Shown here: piece after piece, positions 44,498 to 56,565 of the stretch
Layout: each line of letters begins with the position of its first letter
Numbering within the stretch: the first letter of the stretch is position 1
Origin: Siderastrea radians
Taxonomy: Eukaryota; Cnidaria; Anthozoa; Scleractinia; Rhizangiidae
Direction: 5' to 3'
NCBI GenBank assembly: GCA_964017195.1
Contig: OZ024895.1
Coordinates: 8,552,001-8,616,000, forward strand
DNA: 64,000 bases
Notes under the pieces: generated by a model
The model's input: only the letters and a program-made list of their open reading frames with translations
Database searches by the model: none
Told to the model about the DNA's origin: nothing
Position numbers and translations under genes: made by a program

Positions 44498-47400
44498 CTG
44501 CAGAGGGAAAAAAAGAAAATAAACAAAAAATAGTAGTTATCTTATTAATAGCGTTTTCGTCGTTAGAGTACGACTGTAGCGTATAATCACCTGCAACCGA
44601 GCCAAGCGTTGGGAAAACGCTAGCGAGCCATGCTGTGAGTAGTGACTAAGTATTACTCAGCCTAGTAACCAGGCGTTCTCCGGCCCGCTCACTCGACTTG
44701 GCGCGTTATGTGTGACGTCACCGAATGATACGGTCCCGGTATGCCATTTGGTGACGTCACGAAAATTCGCCCCAAGTCGAGTGAGCGACAAGATAACGCC
44801 TGGGCACTAGGCTGGGTATAGCTTGTGGTCAAGTTGTTTGGTCTCTTTTGTTCTTTTTGAAAAAATCAGGTTATTAATATCCAAGTCACTTCATTTATTC
44901 AGATTGCCCCCCGAAGCCTCGACTTGTAAAGGAGGCTAAATGTAACTTAGAATTAGACTGTTATTAACGTACATCGGATTCAAAACAAAGAAGAAACTTA
45001 GCTGTGTTTGGCATTCCCTGTATCACTGCACTGACAAAAGCTTACTTGGAATCGTTATAGCAAAGAAGTATAACACTTTGGAATTATCTTCGGCCCCCGT
45101 GAAAGATTGGGATCTTGCATTTTGAAATTTAACTCCACACATTTTAGTATGAGATCCTTTTTTGGACAACTGGACTTGATGATTCCATGGCAACCATGTT
45201 TTTACAGGTCTGTTTACCATGCGAAACTTTTCCTGTTTTATGTTGAAATAAGTTAACTTGCTTGCAGGAACGCCTTTATTTTAAAATACGTTTCATGCAT
45301 TGCACTTGCTTACTTTTAGGTCAATTTTAGTGGTTTTCTAACTTCATAGACAAACCAAGAAATCCAGCTTTACCTTGTTCTACACTTGTGAAACAATCAC
45401 TTCAGGTTTCTGAAGTAGACAGTGTTATTTGACGTTTCAAGAGGAGATTTGGCTACTGAGACCACAAGATCAAAGGCTTTTAGTCCGAAAAAGAATTGTT
45501 TATATTGAAACTTCAAATATGTGTCAGATGCTACTAGGACCGAAAAAATAAACATTCTAATGCATCCTTATCCAATAAAGTTTTTATGGTTAAAAGACGT
45601 ACCTTGTGTTGGCGTTCCATTTCTTTCAGTTCGTTTCTCAAATCAGCAAATGTTGGTCTTACATCAGGGTCATTCTGCCAACATATCATCATTATTTCAT
45701 ACCTGTGGTAAACAAGTCCTTGTTATTACTGTTTGCACGCTTATCATATTTCTTTATGGTTTTTATTTGTTTATTTATTTATCTTTTTTTGGGCTTTTGT
45801 TTTATTTTTCCAATGTCCCAAGCCTGTACGTGTTGCGATTTAAAAAGAGTCACAGAAATTGATTTTTTCTTCTACGATCATAGGCCATTTAGAAGCGGTG
45901 AAACAGTAATGTTTAACAAAAATGAAAGCTTATGCAGTCTACATAACGTTATTTACAGTTCATCATCCACGTGTTGTGGTTTAGGTATCCTGTATCCTTC
46001 CTGAAGCATGTTTGCAATTTTCCTGCCATCCATCCGTGGATATGGTGAACCACCTGAGAGAGATTTTAAAATCTTAGATCTCAGTAAGATTTTGAAAGCC
46101 ACCTGAATTAGGATTTTGAAATCTAAATAAATGGCCTCAAATCTTAAATTAGTGCAACAACTACTTTATTATCATTATAATCTTGGTAAGAATCATATAC
46201 TTCGTTGGTGAAAGTTAACTTTCACTCCTTTAGATCATTTGAAATCCTATTGCTAGTTTCATTTATTGGTTGCTTTATAACGTCAAGGAAAGAAATTAAG
46301 GAATCCAAGATGGCGGAACCAGAAATAAGAAATCATGACGTACAACGTCCAGGGTTAAAACTTGGCGGTCGCAGGGTCGCCAGTCTGTCCAGGGCCACTA
46401 AAAGTTGAGGTTTGATCGTCCGAAGGGCGACTATGATTGAGAAGTACGAAAAAATAACAATAAAAGAAAAAGAAAATGTTCTCTCCTTGGAGCACCTTTC
46501 TTTTCTTTCCCTTCTTTCCTCAACCCTAAGTTCATCAATTGTAGTAAAAGTTTAGTTCTTAAGTGCAAAATTCAAAGCCGTTCGTGATCGAGTTTTTACA
46601 TTGCTCCGATACGTAGACGCCATTTTTATTATCCAGACTTACCCAGAGTTCTATGCGGTACGTTTTCAAACATGAATATTGGCCTCGATATTCACGTGAA
46701 TTCAAAAGCAATCGAAAGAAACTGAGAATCGTCAGAATTTTATAATATTATTATTACAATTTCACCAATTTCTCGACAGTACATTGGCAAATGTGAGCTT
46801 TCAAGACAAAGTTAAGATCAAGCAAATTTTTTTGGCGTTTCAGTTGAACATCTTACTAAAAAACACGGGCCCAAACAGCCGTGAGGCGTTTATTCGAGTA
46901 AAAATGGTTTAAAATTTTTTTTTTGTGTTAGTAGAGGAAATTGGAAGGCCACTATTTTTCGGCCAGGGCCACTAAGAATTCAGGCATACTGGCCCGAGTG
47001 GCGACCAAGCACTGAAGTTAATTTTTAGCCCTGAACGTCATGTGTCGTTCTTGCTGACGTCAGAAATCTATTATTATGATCATCATTTTTTGTAAATCTG
47101 AATCCTCCCAACGGGAGTCGAACCCATGACCTTCAACCTGGCAGGTCATGGGTTTCATTTATTGGTTGCTTTCTAACGTCAAGGAAAGAAATTAAGGAAT
47201 CTAAGATGGCGAAACCAGAAATAAGAAATCATGACGTACAACGTCATGTGACGTTCTTGTGGACGTCAGAAATCTATTATTATGATCATCAATTTTTGTT
47301 AATACTGATATGTTATCGACTTTCAAGTAGCTTTTAATATGAACATTTTTTTGTTACATACCACACGTTAAATAAACACTGTAAATGCTTTAGGGATTTC

Positions 47401-50400
47401 TTCCGTTTCCCACCTGATTCCAAAAGTGACTTTGGACATAACAAAGTAAACTACTTTTTCATAACAGACGAAAAAAGACATCAATCTGTCCTACATATAA
47501 ACTTACCTATCGTGAAAATCTCGTAAAGAACAACTCCATAACTCCATCTGTGCAAACAAAGAGCACGGTACCTTGAAATTACAAATTCAGTTGCCTTCAA
47601 TCCTGGTCCCGGGTGTTCAAAGTAGCGTGAACTGTCCCAGTATTAGGGTCAATTTTGAATTCTAAACAGTTTGATAGCTAACGATGCACATCAATATCAA
47701 TTACTTTTGTCCTACGTGTTTTGATTGGAACCCAAGGTAACATTCAGCCTGCATTAGTGACAATCGCCTCCTGAACAACTGAGCCCTGATGCAATTTTAT
47801 TCTGCGCTTCTTTGGATGAATCTTATTGACAGTATGGTGGCCAGAACATTAGTCTTCCGGTTAACCCCAGGTACCGTGACATGACGTGATTAGGAGAAGC
47901 CCTATTCACTGTTTTTTATGTCCTGCGTAATGTCCGTCACCGGGCCTATGTACCCCTTCTAATTTTCGGTATCCCCACTATTCGCTGAATGCATATTAGA
48001 GTCATCAATGGGAGTTGAATGCGAAATGTCATGTATTTGGGTAAAAAACGAAGACATTGAATTACAGACAGAAAGAAGGTAGAGAACTAGACACAAAGAA
48101 AAGCATAACCAATACAAAACGAAGATAGCGAACAAGAATTGGTCATCGACCTTCAAGTTTTAATTTTGCTGGCTTCACACAGGACCGCTACGTCTATTCT
48201 CGTGCTATACATATAGATCACTAGCAAACACCGTTTGCGTTTGTGCGCTCCAAAACACTTACACGTCACTCTTCGTGGTATACGTTCCATACATCAATGC
48301 TTCATAAGCAGTCCACTTTACGGGCAGACGGCCCTAGCACATAGGATAAAAGAAATTTCTCTTAAAAACGTTTGGCAGACAAACGTGAGACGAAGAAAAC
48401 TGCCAGACAACTAAACAGTAACATTAATAACGAGTTGGTGTTCCCTATTCGCAGTGGGATTTCCCTCTGTTAGACCCTTTTTTTAGCCACGTTAACGAAG
48501 TTCTAAAAAAATAATGATAACAAAAAAATGTTGCATCAAAAGGAATCCATCCTAGCCTGCACCTTTCAAATTTAACTTGAATGTGAATATTTATGCTTTT
48601 CCGGGCTGAGACTTTTTCAAATTGGACAAATCGCCTAATGCATCGACATCAGCCAAATAAAAACCACATTTTAGAAAAAAGAATGAACGCAACCACCTCT
48701 AAATTTGTCTATTTAACATATTTAAAAAGTAGCATCGGTAAACTTTTTAGTTTTTAAATACACTATGTCATTTTCAAGATTTATTTTGAAATCTAGGAAG
48801 TCCAGTTACTTTAAAAAAAACACACATACAGGGTGCGTGCATCCAACTGAAGGCAGGTACTCTGTGTGTAAATTAAACTACAATAATGCTCTCCATCTTT
48901 TATTTTGTTTGTCTAATACCTTAGTCTTCCTTTCGTAAATACTTTCTTGTTGCACATCTCTGGCCATCCCAAAGTCTGTCACTTTGCACATTTCTCTATC
49001 TCCCACCAGCACGTTACGAGCAGCAAGGTCCCGGTGAATGATCTATAACAGAAGACAATGTAGGATGCAGAATACATCAAATGAAACAATAGCAACCTTT
49101 AGATTAGACTACGAGTACGTAACGAGATTGAGCAAGAGTACGACTTTTGAATTTCGAACCAGTGACGTGTCCAGACACCTCACTCCTTTTTGCAACTGCA
49201 ACAGTTGCGTCTATAAATGCAATGAACTTCTTGTGCAATTAATTTCAAGGAATCCTATTTAGAAATTTTAACCTAAACGTTTTCCCTGATTATTGTTTGG
49301 CAAAAAAAGTGACTGTAGAGTTTACAGTGAATCCATGTTTGGAATTAGTGCGCGAGATGTATATGTGGAAATACGACATCACACTGTGGTTTTTAACATG
49401 ACACCCAGTCAGTGGTTTTACGTTATTCTAGCCCATTACTATCAGTCCATGGGCACAAATGGAATAAACTCAATGTAAGCGTTACATTTTAGATTAATAT
49501 GCCTGAACTCACAGATCTTGATGAGAGGTAACTCATCCCATCAGCGATTTGCCAAACAAACTTCATCAGTTGCTGTGACGTCAAACTGGTTTGTGGTTTG
49601 ATATCCGGGTCTTTGTAATAAGTGTCATTTAATCCACGGCTCTTCCTCAGGTAACCCAGGAGATCTCCATATGGGACATACTCGATCAACACCAACAGTG
49701 GCTCTAAGAAAAAACAAAAAATGACACACAGGTGGACCTGCAAGGTCTCAAAACCATCGCTCACAGAAAGCGCCGATGAGTGGTGTAATTGTTTCAGTAA
49801 ACATATGAAGGATTATAATGGAAATACAAATGTATTTACCGTGTGGCACTAAATTTTTGCGGGTTCTAATTTTTGCGGGTTTTTTCGCGATCCGCATAAA
49901 TAAGTTCCAACAAAATAAAATAACCGTAAATTTTTTCTTCGCAAAAAATTACTCCACTCTCTAAATGATACACTACAATACTGATTTGAAGGAGAAAATG
50001 CCATAGATAACCCGGTGGATAATACATCAAGCGGTACCCTAGTTATTTTCGATCCATTGTAGTGTAATAGAGTGACATTCCCATGTTGTTTTATTTGTAC
50101 TTCGATTGCTTTTACTGGGCCTTTACTTAAAAAATTAACGAACTGTGATCAGTTCCATTTGAACGCGACTTCCAGAAAATCGCAAAAATCCCAGCAAGAA
50201 AAACCAGTCTTTTCAAATCGTAAAAATTAGTTCCCTCAAAACAAAAAAAATCGCCAGAAATAAAGAAAAAAGCTAATAGACAATATCAACTGAACCAATC
50301 AATAGGCCACAGTGAGTGTCTACTAATTAAACAAAGAGTTCTTCTCTCGAAGGCACTATCGTGTGATAGGTTGCCCGAGGAAATTTGATGTTTACAACAA

Positions 50401-53400
50401 ATATATGAAGTTTGTATGGAGTTTGAACATGGCTTACATAAAGTTTGAACATCACATTTCCGAGGGGAACCTGTCACACAAAGGGCCTGAAAAAGAAGGA
50501 CTCTATTAACTTTATTGTGCAACGCTAAATTTTGAGCTAAAATTGCTAAAACGGGCACCATGCGCTGATATGCGCTCGCTGAGGAGAGACACCATCGCGT
50601 CATGTGACCGATTTCGACCAATAGGAGCACGCCAAAATTTAGCTTTGTACTACAATAAATAGTCCATTGACAAGGATGCTTGAGCCAATCAGCTGCCCGT
50701 ATTATCAATAGACCACAGTGTATGTTTGGTAACAGTACTAGTTAACAGAGCTAATCACTTTTGCGTATTTCACAATAAACCAGGCTGATTGCTTAGTAGT
50801 TGGGAATAGACAATGATAGTTCAGGCAATCAGATTTGTGCTGATGATATATGTTACGGTTAATGCCTATAGTGTCCTGTTAGCCTTACCCGATTCCGTGA
50901 CACATCCCAGTAGTTTAATGACGAGTGGATGAGGTTTAAGCGTCTTCATCACTTCAAGTTCGGATAACAAGTCTTTCTTGTCTGACTCAGGAGCGTTGTC
51001 TGCAAAATTCCACAAAAAAGGTTTAACCCTGCTCTAAAAACATATTAAGTTACTTAGCGATTGTCGATTTTATGATTTGTACATGTAAATCCTACATGTG
51101 CGCCCACATTGGTGGAAAGTTTGTTTATGTGACGGTATGGCATCACGAGTGCAAATTTATGCTTAACCTAGAACAAGAAGATTACTACAGGAAATACCTG
51201 ACTTAAACCAAAGGCATTTTTCCTTCCCTTTTTCTTGTTCCAATTTTTTCCCTCCTGTTTTGTTTGTTGTTTTTTCGTTTATTCAAAACGAAAATCTCCA
51301 AGTCATTATCTACAGGGAAAGAGTTTTAATTTGAGTGTCACTCTATAACATTTCTTCCACCGACTCAAGAATATAAAATAGGGGAATATATGCATATATT
51401 TGGCACCTTTTAACATTTTAACGGCGACAAGTGTTTTCTGTGTTCTTCCTCGGAGTCCGATGGCTGTTCCCTTGGCAACCTGACCAAAAGCACCTTTACC
51501 AATGATCTTTTCAATAGTCACGTGTTCTCTAGGAATCTCCCAAGAGATTGTTGATGGATGGAGAGGTGCATATTGCTCAATGATTTGTGAAGTATTTGCT
51601 GAAGAGGCCACTGGCATGTCATGCGAACGACGGGCATAATCCAGCCCCATGTATTGGCTTCGAGATGAAGTTTCAGACGTTTGTTGTTTTGAGAGTGTAC
51701 GATCCTCCATTTCAACAGCAGTCTAATAAAAATAGTTCCATTAACAGGTAAACTGAGTAGGTTTGAATGAACATGAATTTCTCCGCAAGGGATAGCTTTG
51801 CCATTACGTTAACCTATCAATCTCCATATTTATTCTTGCACGTACTTTTTTAAAAGAATGATTTGCACTTTGTATAACATTAGGGTGTTTCTTAAACCGT
51901 TTCCTCACTTAATTGCTTTGGCGTGGAGATACTCCGTAACTTGGAGCAACTCATTGTTGTTGGTCGGGTCAGAAGAGTTGGAGACTGAGTCAATTCGCCG
52001 ATAATCGTAGAACAGGTTTAAAGTTAAACTGCTTACAATATGCACGGATCTAGTGTGTAAAACTCCTTATACTCTTCTTCTACACTGTTTATAGCTACTG
52101 GAAAAAGTAAAACATACGCTTTCCTTTTCGTTCACAGGTGGCCCTTGATATGACCTATATAATAAAGAAAACAAAAAAAGTTACAAAACAAATAACTAAG
52201 GATTGAATCAAGTGTTTCGCTTTTCCTTATGTGTATCGGGCAACATTTCGAGTAACACTTTTTTAGCCAACGCTGTACACAGTTACTAAATACCTTAGTA
52301 TGTTTAACAAATTTCCTCCAGTTTTCCGTGGTATGGCCTCTTATTTACCAGTCACGATTTTCGTCATCTAGCCGTCAAAATGTTGTGACGGAGAATATAA
52401 CCTTTTTCACGTAGTTCAAGGTAGCAGGGTTACACCTTTTAAGTTGTTAAGGACAAAATAACAATATCTGCAAGTATGAACACACCTTTTTCTTCTTCCT
52501 GTTCCTAGAGACAAGAAAAGATTAAAAGCATCGGAAGGAAATAGCATTTAGAGTCTGTAAATATAGTTAACTGAATGTCCTTATAACTCTCTCGACGAAC
52601 CTTGCTTTTAATTAACAATAAAGACATTGCTTTTATATCTGTGGAACACAGAAGAAGAAAGTGACAGTTAAGCCGGGATAAGCGATTAAACTCTTTGCGA
52701 GCGCGCAAGAGTCGACAAAGGGAACGACAGTTGGAGGTCAAACAAAAGCGAGATTTAAAACTTCCAATTCTATTTAAAATTCTTGAGCGCACGAGGGTCA
52801 CCCAACAGGGTTTTAGCGTTTTTTTGCCACGATTTTTGCCACGATTTTCACGAGGGTCGCCCAACAGGGCATTAGAGTTTTTTTGCCAAACGCGTGCGAG
52901 ATGTTGAAATCTATTCATCTGTCATTTTTGTTTGGCCCTAGTTTTAGGGCAAAAAAGAACGTTTATTACCAGAAAACAAGCAGTTCTTTGACGTAATGCT
53001 TACCTCTTTTGCGCAGCCAAATAATGTAGAGAATGAGAGCCATGATGATTGCAACAAGTATGCAGACCATAGAGATTAATACAGTGCAGTTACATGAACA
53101 CCCTCTGCATGCTTCAACTGCAATAAAAGAAAAAGATACTGTACTAGCAGCTTACTCGAGTTAAGTCGTATTCATGGTAAAGATCACTTGTTACTTTCAA
53201 GCGAGATTTTTTTCTCGGTGGATTCTTAGTATCCGGCCTGTAGAATATGTTTTTCAATTAATTAACATGCAGGTAAAATGTTTTTGGTTACGTAGACGTA
53301 AACAGCTCAGTCACAGCTGACTTGTATACAAATGTAAAATTCGAACAGCAAAAATGGCAATTTTTTAGGAACTTGAATTGATTTTAACATTTTCAGGATT

Positions 53401-56400
53401 TGAAAAACCTCTGTCCCGACCCTCACCCATAGGCATATTTGCACATTTTGAAAATAGCAGAGAACATGTCCCTGGCTAAGGATTAGTAGTTGGATATTCA
53501 TTATGTCAGTTTTCAAGACAAGCAAAAATACAAAAATGTGAAACACACTTCACAGCTACTGCAATTATTGCTGTTAGATAAAAAGCTTCAAGCCTAGCCC
53601 ACAAAGCCGTAAGATCAAGATGGCATGAGAAGTTGTATACACATGTATCCGGGAATTTGTATTTGTCTTGATTATGGCAGAGCAATAACACTGAAGAAAA
53701 TACCATGCTTTTAAAGGTTTCTGTGACTTTTAAAGACTCTCTTGAGATTGATATTTTTTCTTAAAGGTATATATCACCGGGTGGCCCTGTTGTTTACTTC
53801 CTTAAAGCGATGATCCAACAACTTTTTAGTCTCTTCAATGTAGAGAAAGGAAACGCACCCTGAGACACACTTGATGTAGTTTTGCTAGGTGGTGTGGTTG
53901 AGCCAGCATGAACAGATCGAGTTGCCACTACTGATGAAGTGTCAACACTAAACTCTCCAAGCTTCCCATCCTTTGCAGCTTCTTGAAGAATAGAGAGTAC
54001 TGATTTTTCTGTGACAGTGGTGCTAAATGCCAGGGTCAGATCGACAATCAAACTTCCACACCTGCCGATGAATCAAAAAAACAGTGGAATTTACAGAATA
54101 GTCGTATTCTAGGAAGTAGGGAGTTGCTAAAAATACCGTCGAACTTCAGGGTCAGACCGAAAATCAATTACAGGTTACAACCACATAATATTGATCTTTA
54201 CAGATGATTGCTTTCTTGCAAGAAGAGACGCGATAATATACTTCCCAAAGTTCTCTGAGACAAATTTGCAGGGTTTCCTCGCCGGAGTGGCCTGAATGTT
54301 TAACGATATCTGAGAGCATCCTTATAAGGTTATTCGGAAAGATTCCCAGGATTTCGAAATATCTACGAATACAGTCTTTGGACGCTTTGGGAGATTTCGC
54401 TACAACGGGCCAGATGTCGTACCTTAGTAATGTGCCGGACGTCAACGGCTGGCTACCTATTTATGAAGATTATTATGTCATATGTACCTCTACACCTAAC
54501 CTTTAACTTAAAGTTAATAAAAGCAGATTGCATACCTGATATTTATCACTGTTGTGCTCCGATAGACACTTTCATTGAATAGGTTGCTCATCTAAACATG
54601 ACATCATGAAAGGAAAGAAAAGAAGAAAAGAAGTTTGACTTGGCTCATGAGCAATAACCAAGGGATGATCGTTTTGAGCTGTCTCTTAAGGGACCGTAAT
54701 CTAAACAGACATGCGTAGAGTAATATTCCTAAGCTCCGTACCTCATACACTTCTAAGGTGGGCATAAATAGCTGCTTCATAGTGTGACCATTTTTGGTGA
54801 TGTTCAGTCTACAGCATTCAAAAGGATTTGTAATCAAAATTTAAAGTCCTTTGCTCAAGCACGGTCACCCATCTCAATTCAGGCTTTAGATCAGCACTTC
54901 ATCTACTTCTATTTAAGTGGACGTTTCTCTTACCTTGGATTATCAAAGGAGGTGTAGAGTGTGGCTATTTTAGATTATGTACACTGAAAAACATTCAAAA
55001 GTACTTTCTTCACACATAATCATTGTAAATTTAAGGCTTGTTATCAGTAATTCGTTTTGTGTACTTCTAACCAACCTTGCATGCAGATGTGTCCCGCTTT
55101 TTTCAAACACTTAGAAACAGGTAACAACTCTTAAACCAGGTAATCCAGGTTTGAATCCCGAGGTGTATACTGGCAAACACGATTCTTTTCCTTTATTTTA
55201 TTTTCGTATGACCAGTTTTGTTTGTTTTCAATGTCCCATTGCTTTTGGCATTTATTTTGCAGCTTCGCCAGCAGGTGTTTAAAACCTTGGCCAAGTATTC
55301 AATACAGAATAATTTATTTACAAAACACTGCAGCACGTAAACAAAGTCTACACTGTAAACTTTACCATTTCAGCAAGTTTTCTCCAAAGCATCAAAGGCC
55401 GATCGTATTTTCCATCAGTACAGCTTTCACCTGTGATAACCAGTGTCACATTGATCAACTTGCTTGCTATGACTGAAAAATAAAATCTTCTTTAACCTAG
55501 TAATAGAAAGCGTATTATGAACTAAAAATAACAGCAAATACCGGGAATTTATTAATTAATTTCAATGAAAATAAACAGTCAAATAGTTTTAATGTACGTA
55601 ACTAAAAACAAATCAAGCACTCGTAATCCGTACGGCCACCTTTCTACGATGTATGTGTAAACGCTGCCTTTCGTCCGTGGTAAATTGATTTCTTCTCCAT
55701 AGGTTCGTCTGAAGATCCCCGGAATTGTCAGTGACTTTGTTTCCTAGATTGGCTGGTTTCAGAGATTTAATTTCAGAGATGGAACTACAAAAGCTAACGG
55801 CCAGTGAAACTTGGTTCGGATCAGGATCACCCATGTTATTGCTCGACTCAGTGCAAGAGAAAAAACAGGTTTTGAACATTAAAGTGTTTGCTTTACCACA
55901 CTAGATTTGCCAAGACATTATTTTACTAATGCAGAATTATTATTACTAATTATTATTACTAATTATTACCAAAAGAAAATACAGTAGTTATTATTATTCT
56001 ACTAATGCAGAAGTACTTCCGATGTAAGGAAAATCTTAACATTAATGTTACTGTGTGAGGAAGAAATCCTGAGTAATGCACATCAATTTTACTACCTCTA
56101 TCTCCCTCCTTGCAACACCTACCTGAATACAAACAGTCCTTCCGGCTCTACAAAGCTAATATTTTAACATGTCTTTAAGATAAGAAATGTTAAACGTGTA
56201 GTAAAGTTTCATGCTTAGAAAGGTCTTTGTTTTCAAGATACGTAGTAAATTATCGTGCCAGAAATCGGCCCGAAAAGTTTCGGGGCTTTAGAAAAACCCA
56301 CGCTAGTCACTTTGGGGTCTGTACTTACCAATTCTGGTATTTGCTGAATCAGTGCCCAGGTTATTTGTTACTTTGCAGGTAAAAACAGCATCATGTTGAA

Positions 56401-56565
56401 CTTCAAAAGCATTTAGTTTGCTTTTATCACACACATTTTTCTGAGGATCACAAGGAGCCCAAGTAAATGACGGTCGAGGGTTTCCGTCTGCTTCACACTG
56501 AAGAGATACACTTTGCTGTGCGGCAACTTTGTATTGACTTGGAAGATTGACAATCTTGGGAGGAT
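44432..56565 (-). CDS. RTK gene C: Ig-SEA receptor tyrosine kinase, 16 exons seen, 5' end not found
   Basis: Paralog of gene B. The 16 exons listed separately total 1889 nt and stay in frame from the Ig3 acceptor to TAG (628 residues). Exon lengths equal those of B except Ig3 (+9), SEA first exon (+6), SEA middle (-3), SEA second (+3) and the juxtamembrane exon (-6), all multiples of three. All kinase motifs are kept: [21 protein letters not shown], and AYE for APE. By eye the N-lobe exon is roughly 80-85% identical to B, the catalytic exon nearly identical, SEA under 50% and Ig3 about 35-40%. No Ig2, Ig1 or signal exon is recognisable from 56566 to 64000. Either a long intron carries them past the edge or the copy is 5'-truncated. 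Confidence 0.88.
45603..45702 (-). CDS. RTK gene C, kinase C-lobe end exon
   Basis: 100 nt: [20 protein letters not shown] then [13 protein letters not shown]. Acceptor CCACAG, donor CACAAG|GTACGT. Confidence 0.92.
45957..46053 (-). CDS. RTK gene C, GGSPYP exon
   Basis: 97 nt: [17 protein letters not shown] then [16 protein letters not shown]. Splice sites as in gene B. Confidence 0.93.
46350..47033. mobile_element. 684-bp hAT-like element with precise empty site in gene B
   Basis: Ends CAGGGTTAAAA and TTTTTAGCCCTG are inverted repeats. AACGTC flanks both sides (46344-46349 and 47034-47039). Gene B keeps the uninterrupted target at about 12306-12325 (acaacgtcatgtg). A CAGGG terminus is typical of hAT, although hAT normally makes 8-bp duplications and only 6 bp are seen here. 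No ORF. Confidence 0.82.
47085..47320. repeat. Duplicated intron segment next to the hAT-like insertion
   Basis: About 47152-47310 repeats the segment at 46254-46349 plus 47034-47098 (shared ttattggttgcttt, aagatggcg, gaccagaaataag-like words). The segment is single in gene B (12218-12370). The junction at 47100-47150 contains a tRNA-like gggagtcgaacccatgacc word and an inverted cctggcaggtcatggg. Confidence 0.6.
47507..47547 (-). CDS. RTK gene [14 protein letters not shown] exon
   Basis: 41 nt, same peptide as gene B. Acceptor TGCACAG, donor ATAG|GTAAGT. Confidence 0.92.
47613..48232. mobile_element. About 620-bp insertion in a gene C intron
   Basis: The gene B intron here is only 92 bp, and its halves match the two flanks in C (ccttcaatcctggtccc and gcgtttgtgcgctcc). 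The insert starts ggtgttcaaag and ends aaacacc, giving weak inverted ends. The family is not recognised. Confidence 0.6.
48263..48333 (-). CDS. RTK gene C, activation-loop end exon
   Basis: 71 nt encoding the same [20 protein letters not shown] and KSDV as gene B. Confidence 0.93.
48920..49042 (-). CDS. RTK gene C, catalytic-loop and DFG exon
   Basis: 123 nt. Differs from gene B by one residue (VLVGD for VLMGD); HRDLAARN and DFG are intact. Confidence 0.95.
49513..49703 (-). CDS. RTK gene C, hinge and kinase-insert exon
   Basis: 191 nt: [19 protein letters not shown], insert with [16 protein letters not shown], ending SYLSSRS. Acceptor TTCTTAG, donor TCT|GTGAGT. Confidence 0.94.
49704..50888. 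other. Gene C intron with extra sequence relative to gene B
   Basis: About 50325-50640 interrupts the alignment with the gene B intron (14600-14940) and produces an unrecognised 140-codon minus-strand ORF. A ttgcgggtt/ttttgcga block at 49850-49940 faces cgcaaaaa words at 49935-50240. No exon seen. Confidence 0.4.
50889..50999 (-). CDS. RTK gene C, alpha-C exon
   Basis: 111 nt: [20 protein letters not shown] then [16 protein letters not shown]. Donor TCGG|GTAAGG. Confidence 0.93.
51407..51722 (-). CDS. RTK gene C, juxtamembrane and N-lobe exon
   Basis: 316 nt starting [17 protein letters not shown] and ending LVAVKMLK. Contains [18 protein letters not shown] and [15 protein letters not shown]. 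Donor AAAAG|GTGCCA. Confidence 0.92.
52118..52154 (-). CDS. RTK gene C, 37-nt juxtamembrane exon
   Basis: Acceptor TATATAG, donor AGC|GTATGT. Encodes [12 protein letters not shown]. Required for phase between the 19-nt microexon and the N-lobe exon. Confidence 0.72.
52486..52504 (-). CDS. RTK gene C, 19-nt microexon
   Basis: GAACAGGAAGAAGAAAAAG between TCTCTAG and GTGTGT. Encodes GTGRRKR with neighbours. Same length and phase as the gene B microexon. Confidence 0.75.
53004..53117 (-). CDS. RTK gene C, transmembrane exon
   Basis: 114 nt: [13 protein letters not shown] then the helix [19 protein letters not shown] and WLRKR. Acceptor TTGCAG, donor AGAG|GTAAGC. Confidence 0.92.
53859..54061 (-). 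CDS. RTK gene C, SEA second half and stalk
   Basis: 203 nt: [20 protein letters not shown] (first residue completed from the previous exon), then [12 protein letters not shown] and a Ser/Thr-rich stalk ending SSVSQ. The [11 protein letters not shown] segment closely resembles the cleavage strand of mucin SEA domains. Confidence 0.9.
54536..54591 (-). CDS. RTK gene C, SEA middle exon
   Basis: 56 nt: [18 protein letters not shown] plus two bases. Acceptor TGTTTAG, donor TCAG|GTATGC. Confidence 0.82.
54592..55365. other. Gene C intron, nothing recognised
   Basis: A minus-strand ORF at 54604-54837 has no homolog at the gene B intron and no domain, so it is not called. Confidence 0.35.
55366..55472 (-). 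CDS. RTK gene C, SEA first-half exon
   Basis: 107 nt: [20 protein letters not shown] then [16 protein letters not shown]. Acceptor TTTTCAG, donor ATG|GTAAAG. Confidence 0.88.
56329..56565 (-). CDS. RTK gene C, Ig domain 3 exon (most 5' exon seen)
   Basis: 237 nt, phase 1-1, acceptor AATTTAG, donor ATTG|GTAAGT. Canonical [17 protein letters not shown] and [12 protein letters not shown]. Extra cysteines lie in [10 protein letters not shown] instead of the PCNPCPC cluster of gene B. Confidence 0.92.

Noticed and set aside
50286..50708. 140-codon minus-strand ORF in a gene C intron
   Set aside because: It sits partly on sequence absent from gene B and partly on intron sequence shared with B. 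No domain or splice logic, and no frame conservation.
54164..54445. 93-codon minus-strand ORF in a gene C intron
   Set aside because: Not conserved at the gene B position and no domain; the known exons join in phase without it.
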